This document shows, one piece after another, positions 59,630 through 64,000 of a stretch of 64,000 bases of DNA. The notes under the pieces were generated by a model. The model saw nothing but the letters and a program-made list of their open reading frames with translations, searched no databases and was not told where the DNA came from. Made by a program: the position numbers and the translations under genes. Within the stretch, counting starts at the first letter, position 1; every line of letters starts with the position of its first letter. The stretch comes from Carnimonas bestiolae (lineage in GTDB: Bacteria; Pseudomonadota; Gammaproteobacteria; Pseudomonadales; Halomonadaceae). The stretch lies in the NCBI RefSeq assembly GCF_051251125.1, contig NZ_JBPCZL010000008.1. One strand, written 5' to 3'.

Positions 59630-61175
59630 GGGAATCGGCCTCCGTGTGATTCTGCTGCGAGAGAGAAGGTTCAGGCGTTACCAATGACAGACCCAGTGCC
59701 GCTCGCCGCCTTAGCCAAGGACTTGGCCGATAGCGCGGGTCCTGGGTAATGGCGGTCATCCGTTCGAGAATGCTGAGCAAGCGCTGTGGGCCTAGCTGAT
59801 CGCCCCACGCCAGCGGACCGAAGGGATAGCCGAGACCAAGCCGCACGCCGTCGTCGAGATCGGCCGGGCTGGTAATAGCGCGCTGCACGATGTCGCAGCC
59901 GGTATTGACGATGGTGACCAACGTGCGCTGCGCAATGAAGCCGACGCTGTCGTTAATCAGCGTGACGCCAGTCCCGTCACTCGCCAGCAGCGCGTGCGCC
60001 GCGTCGCGGTAGTCAGCTTCGGTGGCGGGGGTCTGGATCAGGCAGCGATGGCGCTCAAGATCAATCAGCGGATCGATGCAAAGCGTGTGGGCAGGATTAG
60101 TGTTCGCTTCGAGTGCAGCAGTGGTGGCATCTACGCCATAGGGCGCGAGCAGACACAGCGCGTCAGCAGAAGGCGAATCACCTTGTTCGACGGAGGCGCC
60201 CAGCGCTGTTACCAGCGCGGTAATAGCCTGCTGATCGTCTTCTTTATCGGCTTTGATCCAGACGCTCGGTGTCGATGCCTGGGGCACCGGCTGCTGATGA
60301 CGCACCGGTTTGCCCTCTTGGTAGGCATAGAAGGAGCGACCGTTCTTGCGGCCGAAGTAGCCGCCTTCGACACGCAGCTTGCCGATCGGCGAAGGCCGAT
60401 AGCGGGGATCGTAATAGAACTGCTCGAACACCGACTCCATCACGTGCTGGGAAACGTCCAACCCGGTCAGATCGGCCAGCTCGAACGGCCCCATGCGGAA
60501 GCCCATGCCTTCACGCAGCACGCGATCGACATCGGCCACTGCCGCGACCTGCTCACCGAGTATCTGGAAGCCCTCGGTGGTGAGCGCGCGCCCCGCATGG
60601 TTGATGATAAAGCCTGGGCTATCCTTGGCCGCCAGCGCGCGGTAGCTGAAGCCTTCGGTCAGTGTTACCAGGGCATCAAACACGGCGGCCTCGGTTTCCA
60701 GCCCGCCGATCACCTCGACGACTTTCATCAGCGGCACGGGATTGAAGAAATGCAGTCCCGCAATGCGGCCGGGATGCTTGCAGCCTCGGGCAATCGCGGT
60801 TACCGACAGCGACGAGGTGTTGCTGGCAAGAATGCACTGTTCGTCAACCACGGTTTCCAGCTGCTCGAACACCGCGCGTTTCGCATCCAGCTCTTCGATA
60901 ATGGCTTCGATCACCAACTGAGCGTCGGCCAACTCGGCAATATCATCGACAACCTCAAGATTGCTCACTGCGGCGTCGGCCTCGGCCTGGCTAAACTTGC
61001 CCTTGCTGGCGAGCTTGTTGAGGATGTTCTCAAGCCCGGTGAAGGCTGCTTGAGCCGCGCCCGGACGCGCATCGTAGAGTTTCACGGCAAGCCCATGCTG
61101 GGCGGCCACTTGAGCGATACCCGCGCCCATCACGCCAGTACCGACAACGCCTAGCCGTTCGATCTTGTACGGCAT
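59622..61175 (-). CDS. 3-hydroxyacyl-CoA dehydrogenase, PaaH/DcaH type
   Basis: A 517-residue NAD-dependent dehydrogenase with a duplicated C-terminal 3HCDH domain. The Rossmann motif is LGVVGTGVMGAGIAQVAAQ; catalytic-region landmarks are NTSSLSVTAIA, GLHFFNPVPLMKVVEVI, and KDSPGFIINHAGRALTTEGFQIL. The second half carries a shorter related domain (NDSVGFIAQRTLVTIVN). This length and architecture is that of PaaH (3-hydroxyadipyl-CoA dehydrogenase). It starts three bases after the hydratase stop. Confidence 0.88.
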   Translation of the reverse strand: MPYKIERLGVVGTGVMGAGIAQVAAQHGLAVKLYDARPGAAQAAFTGLENILNKLASKGKFSQAEADAAVSNLEVVDDIAELADAQLVIEAIIEELDAKRAVFEQLETVVDEQCILASNTSSLSVTAIARGCKHPGRIAGLHFFNPVPLMKVVEVIGGLETEAAVFDALVTLTEGFSYRALAAKDSPGFIINHAGRALTTEGFQILGEQVAAVADVDRVLREGMGFRMGPFELADLTGLDVSQHVMESVFEQFYYDPRYRPSPIGKLRVEGGYFGRKNGRSFYAYQEGKPVRHQQPVPQASTPSVWIKADKEDDQQAITALVTALGASVEQGDSPSADALCLLAPYGVDATTAALEANTNPAHTLCIDPLIDLERHRCLIQTPATEADYRDAAHALLASDGTGVTLINDSVGFIAQRTLVTIVNTGCDIVQRAITSPADLDDGVRLGLGYPFGPLAWGDQLGPQRLLSILERMTAITQDPRYRPSPWLRRRAALGLSLVTPEPSLSQQNHTEADSHE

Positions 61176-61177
61176 TT

Positions 61178-61960
61178 TTATTTCCCCTCAAAGACGGGTG
61201 AACGCTTTTCAAAGAAGGCGGTGGCACCTTCTTTCTGATCCTGAGTGTCGAACAGCAGTTGGAAGGCCTTGCGCTCCAGCGTTAGCGCGCTATCCAGCGG
61301 CAAGTCGGCACCGGCTAGCACCACTTCCTTGATTTGCGCGACGGCCACCGGCGGCAGTGCCGCTAGCTTGCTAGCCAAGGCCTGGGCGCGCGAAAGGGTA
61401 TCGCTGTCGGCTACCACCTCGCTGGCCAGCCCCATGCGTAAGGCGTCCGCGGCACTGATGGGGCTGCCGGTCAGCAGCATGCGCATGGCATTGAACTTGC
61501 CGACGGCACGTACCAAGCGCTGCGTACCTCCCGCTCCCGGCATCAGTCCGAGCCTCACTTCGGGCTGCCCGAAACGCGCCGACTCACCGGCAATGATGAT
61601 GTCGGCATGCATCGCCAGCTCGCAGCCGCCGCCCAGTGCAAAGCCATTAACTGCGGCAATCACCGGTTTGGGAAAAGCGGCAATAGCGCGCCACAGGTAT
61701 TCAGCGTGACGCGAGTACATCTCCATTGCGCTGGCAGTGGCGAACTCCTTGATGTCCGCCCCCGCTACGAAAAATTCGTCGCCGCCCGTCAGCACCACAG
61801 CGCGCACATCGGGATCGTGGGCAAATGCGTCAAACCGCTCAGCCAATGCCTCTCGCACCTGCTGATTGAGCGCATTTTTAGCTTCCGGACGATGAATTCG
61901 GATACAGGCCGTGCCATCGCTATTTACTTCTGACTCGACGGCGGCAGTAGGGTTAGCCAT
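61178..61960 (-). CDS. Enoyl-CoA hydratase, PaaF/DcaE type
   Basis: A 260-residue crotonase-fold enzyme. The oxyanion-hole regions are AGADIKEFA and NGFALGGGCELAMHADIIIAGESARFGQPEVRLGLMPGAGGTQRL, with the two catalytic Glu positions (CELA and PEVRLG) present. It hydrates the 2,3-enoyl-CoA made by the dehydrogenase at 63143. First gene of the minus-strand operon; AAGGTG precedes the ATG, and a palindromic IclR-type operator lies 36 bp upstream. Confidence 0.92.
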   Translation of the reverse strand: MANPTAAVESEVNSDGTACIRIHRPEAKNALNQQVREALAERFDAFAHDPDVRAVVLTGGDEFFVAGADIKEFATASAMEMYSRHAEYLWRAIAAFPKPVIAAVNGFALGGGCELAMHADIIIAGESARFGQPEVRLGLMPGAGGTQRLVRAVGKFNAMRMLLTGSPISAADALRMGLASEVVADSDTLSRAQALASKLAALPPVAVAQIKEVVLAGADLPLDSALTLERKAFQLLFDTQDQKEGATAFFEKRSPVFEGK

Positions 61961-61995
61961 GAGACACCTTCTCGCTATTAGTCACTATTTAATTA

Positions 61996-62012
61996 GTTTC
62001 GCTATGCGGAAC
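61996..62012. promoter_or_regulatory. Probable IclR-type operator at the hydratase operon
   Basis: GTTTCGCTATGCGGAAC is an imperfect palindrome (six of seven pairs around TAT). The core GTTTCGCTATG recurs in the opposite orientation at 62166-62176, facing the regulator gene. Confidence 0.6.
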
Positions 62013-62160
62013 TGTGTTTTAAAATCACTAATCAACCAATAATCCCCGATTAAGAAAATGTAAAGGGAAGAAAAATGGAAGCTAATAAAATCCCTATATA
62101 TCAATCAATTAACTTTAGTATTAGACGCAAGACAAAATGCGATGTATAACTCGAATATAA

Positions 62161-62176
62161 TTCCACATAGCGAAAC
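62161..62176. promoter_or_regulatory. Probable IclR-type operator at the regulator gene
   Basis: TTCCACATAGCGAAAC is the inverted counterpart of the site at 61996, with one base difference over the shared 16, and lies 44 bp before the regulator start, suggesting autoregulation. Confidence 0.6.
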
Positions 62177-62219
62177 TTTGTTTTATTGTTATTGCGATCT
62201 CTAAAAAAGGAGTTCTAGA

Positions 62220-63086
62220 ATGATGTCCAACGACGGCAGCAACCAACCCGATAACGGGCCAGCCGACGGCGAACTGGGTGATTGGGGAAGAGAACTTACC
62301 GAGCCCTCCACCACCGGCAGAGCGCTGGGAAAAGGCGATCGCCAGATAGTGACGGCGCTAGTACGAGGGCTTGAGTTATTGCGCTGTTTTAGTCCCGATC
62401 GCAGTGTGTTAGGCAATCAGGAGCTGGCTAATTTGACAGGTCTGCCGAAACCAACGGTGCACCGCTTGGCGAACACGCTGATCTACATGGGCTGCTTGAA
62501 GCGCGAGCAGTACTCCGGGAAATACCAGTTGGATGCCGGTGTTCTTGGCTTCGGCTACGCGATGTTAACGAATCTGGCCATTCGTACCGCGGCACATCCC
62601 TACATGGAGGAGCTGGCTTCCTTCAGCGGCGCGCCGGTTGCCATGGCAACACGCGACCGTCTGCAAATGGTTTATCTCGACGTGGTGCAGGGCAAAAGCA
62701 ACCTCACCATGCGTCGCCAGATCGGCAGCTATTTGCCGATCGCCACTAGCTCTGCGGGACGTGCTTGCCTGGCAGCGCTGGATGAGAGCGAGCGTGCGTT
62801 TTTGCTGGAGCATCTGGAGCGCCGCGAGAAAGAGCAATGGCCCCAGATGCGAAAGGGGCTGGAGCGCGCCTTCCGCGACTATGAGGATTACGGCTATTGC
62901 CTGTCGATCAGCGAATGGGATCGCAACGTGAACTCGGTGGCAGTGCCATTGCAGCACCCACAGTACGGCCTGCTCGTCTTCAACTGCGGGGGGCCAAGTT
63001 TCCAGCTTTCCAGACGCTTTCTGGAAGACGATATAGGACCTCGATTGCTCGAAATGGTGGCCAACATTAAAAGGATTGCCACGTAA
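62220..63086 (+). CDS. IclR-family transcriptional regulator (PcaR-like)
   Basis: A 288-residue regulator with an N-terminal winged HTH (ALVRGLELLRCFSPDRSVLGNQELANLTGLPKPTVHRLANTLIYMGCL) and a C-terminal effector domain (MVYLDVVQGKSNLTMRRQIGSYLPIATSSAGRACLAAL to NSVAVPLQHPQYGLLVFNCGGPSF). The first 40 residues are an acidic, probably disordered extension. AAGGAG precedes the ATG. It is divergent from the beta-oxidation operon and followed on the same strand by an acyl-CoA dehydrogenase gene 56 bp downstream, so it likely controls both. Effector unknown; an acyl-CoA or dicarboxylate is likely. Confidence 0.9.
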   Translation: MMSNDGSNQPDNGPADGELGDWGRELTEPSTTGRALGKGDRQIVTALVRGLELLRCFSPDRSVLGNQELANLTGLPKPTVHRLANTLIYMGCLKREQYSGKYQLDAGVLGFGYAMLTNLAIRTAAHPYMEELASFSGAPVAMATRDRLQMVYLDVVQGKSNLTMRRQIGSYLPIATSSAGRACLAALDESERAFLLEHLERREKEQWPQMRKGLERAFRDYEDYGYCLSISEWDRNVNSVAVPLQHPQYGLLVFNCGGPSFQLSRRFLEDDIGPRLLEMVANIKRIAT

Positions 63087-63142
63087 CAACCGGGGGAGCT
63101 AACCCACCTGCACCACGCGGGTGTCACCCAAGGAGCCTCGAC

Positions 63143-64000
63143 ATGATTCGGGATAACGAAACTCACCAATTGCTGCTGTCTACCGTGCGTGCATTTGTCA
63201 GGGACGTGCTGCGACCACACGAGAAGGAAGTCGAGGAAAACAACGAGGTTCCGGAAAGTGTAGTGGCGCAAATGCGCGACCTTGGCCTGTTTGGGCTCAC
63301 TATCCCAGAAGAATACGGCGGTCTTGGGCTGACCATGGAAGAAGAAGCTGAGGTGTGCTTCGAGCTTGGCCGCACCTCCCCCGCCTTCCGCTCGCTAATA
63401 GGCACCAATAACGGCATCGGTTCACAAGGGATTTTGATCGATGGCACCGATGAGCAGAAGAGCTTCTATCTACCAAAACTCGCCACCGGTGAGTACCTTA
63501 GCTCATTCTGCCTGACCGAACCGGATGCCGGATCAGATGCCGGATCGCTGAAAACCATTGCCGAACGCGATGGCGACGACTACCTCATTTCGGGCACCAA
63601 ACGCTTTATCACCAATGCTCCCTATGCCGATATCTTTACCGTGATGGCCAGAACCGACCGCGATGCACCAGGGGCGAAAGGAATCAGCGCTTTTATTGTC
63701 GAAAGAAAATCCGACGGCGTCACCATCGGCAAGCCCGATCATAAAATGGGCCAAAAAGGCAGCCTGACCGCCGACGTGATCTTCGACAAGGTTCGGGTGC
63801 CTGCTAAACAATTGATTGGTGGCGTAGAAAACGTAGGCTTTAAAACCGCCATGAAAGTGCTTGATAAGGGCCGTTTGCACATGGCCGCTTTCGCGGCTGG
63901 CGTCAGTGATCGCATGCTGGAAGATACTTTGCTGTACGCCATCGAGCGTAAACAGTTTGGCCGCCCGATCGCCAGCTTCGAGTTGATTCAAGGCATGCTG
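63143..64000 (+). CDS. Acyl-CoA dehydrogenase, partial
   Basis: The first 286 residues of a flavin-dependent acyl-CoA dehydrogenase, cut by the right edge. The N-terminal helical domain (VRAFVRDVLRPHEKEVEENNEVP, LFGLTIPEEYGGLGL), the FAD-contact motif FCLTEPDAGSDAGSLKT and ISGTKRFITNAPYADIFTVMART, and RKQFGRPIASFELIQ are typical. AAGGAG precedes the ATG. It lies 56 bp after the IclR gene on the same strand. It would supply the enoyl-CoA for the divergent hydratase, passing electrons to the ETF encoded in that operon. Confidence 0.93.
   Translation, partial: MIRDNETHQLLLSTVRAFVRDVLRPHEKEVEENNEVPESVVAQMRDLGLFGLTIPEEYGGLGLTMEEEAEVCFELGRTSPAFRSLIGTNNGIGSQGILIDGTDEQKSFYLPKLATGEYLSSFCLTEPDAGSDAGSLKTIAERDGDDYLISGTKRFITNAPYADIFTVMARTDRDAPGAKGISAFIVERKSDGVTIGKPDHKMGQKGSLTADVIFDKVRVPAKQLIGGVENVGFKTAMKVLDKGRLHMAAFAAGVSDRMLEDTLLYAIERKQFGRPIASFELIQGML

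Noticed and set aside
59994..61154. Long plus-strand open frame opposite the 3-hydroxyacyl-CoA dehydrogenase gene
   Set aside because: It is the shadow of a high-GC gene on the minus strand; the minus-strand protein has all family motifs while the plus-strand one resembles nothing.

Overview
The window looks like a piece of chromosome from a Gram-negative gammaproteobacterium. The evidence is a TonB/ExbB/ExbD system, outer-membrane porins, lipoproteins, an NlpE-like protein and type 1 fimbriae. Many genes are closest in sequence feel to E. coli counterparts (AnsP, MdaB, NemA, NorR, Hmp, YfdC, HcxA/YbdH), mixed with Pseudomonas-like catabolic operons. I infer an Oceanospirillales/Halomonadaceae-type organism, but there is no rRNA or other marker here to prove it. 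I recognised no tRNA, rRNA, CRISPR array or insertion sequence.

Layout. 1-14800 is mixed housekeeping and transport: a fimbrial subunit cut by the window edge, a YfcJ/YhhS-type MFS permease, a cysteine-free 581-residue protein that may be exported, an OsmC operon, a YfdC-type channel, asparagine permease, an AmiD-type amidase without a signal peptide, a POT peptide transporter, divergent mdaB/nemA and an NlpE-like lipoprotein. 15101-25531 is an export and peptide-uptake block on the minus strand: two tandem exported S41 protease paralogues, an exported oligoendopeptidase F, a TonB-dependent receptor with a long Ala/Glu/Pro linker, then exbD, exbB and tonB. 26242-28598 holds two convergent porins. 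29193-37818 is an allantoin catabolic cluster (NCS1 permease, allantoin racemase, PuuE allantoinase, an amidase, an RpiR regulator, allantoate amidohydrolase HpxK and ureidoglycine-glyoxylate aminotransferase HpxJ). 39247-44148 is a nitrogen-oxide block: a NarK-like transporter, hmp and divergent norR, with a readable sigma-54 promoter and three NorR-type sites between the last two. 49194-52065 is a FecCD-type metal/siderophore ABC importer. 53615-64000 is a beta-oxidation operon with ETF and ETF-QO, controlled by an IclR regulator and probably serving a dicarboxylate such as adipate.

The most interesting part is 44806-48315, a compact phage-derived module. It has a complete, translationally coupled lysis cassette (two holin-like proteins, amidase endolysin, Rz and a nested Rz1), an S24-type self-cleaving repressor, a degenerate S24-like protein and an Ogr/Delta-type zinc-finger activator, with no structural, replication or integration gene in view. 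A near-consensus promoter pointing to the ogr-like gene has an 18-bp perfect palindrome occupying its -35/-10 spacer. This suggests a domesticated damage-to-lysis switch: repressor cleavage, then activator, then lysis genes.

A second unusual theme is short tandem repeats of 7 bp (and one of 8 bp) in five intergenic places (6597, 25982, 28999, 30998, 31192), several of them beside porin, permease and allantoin genes.
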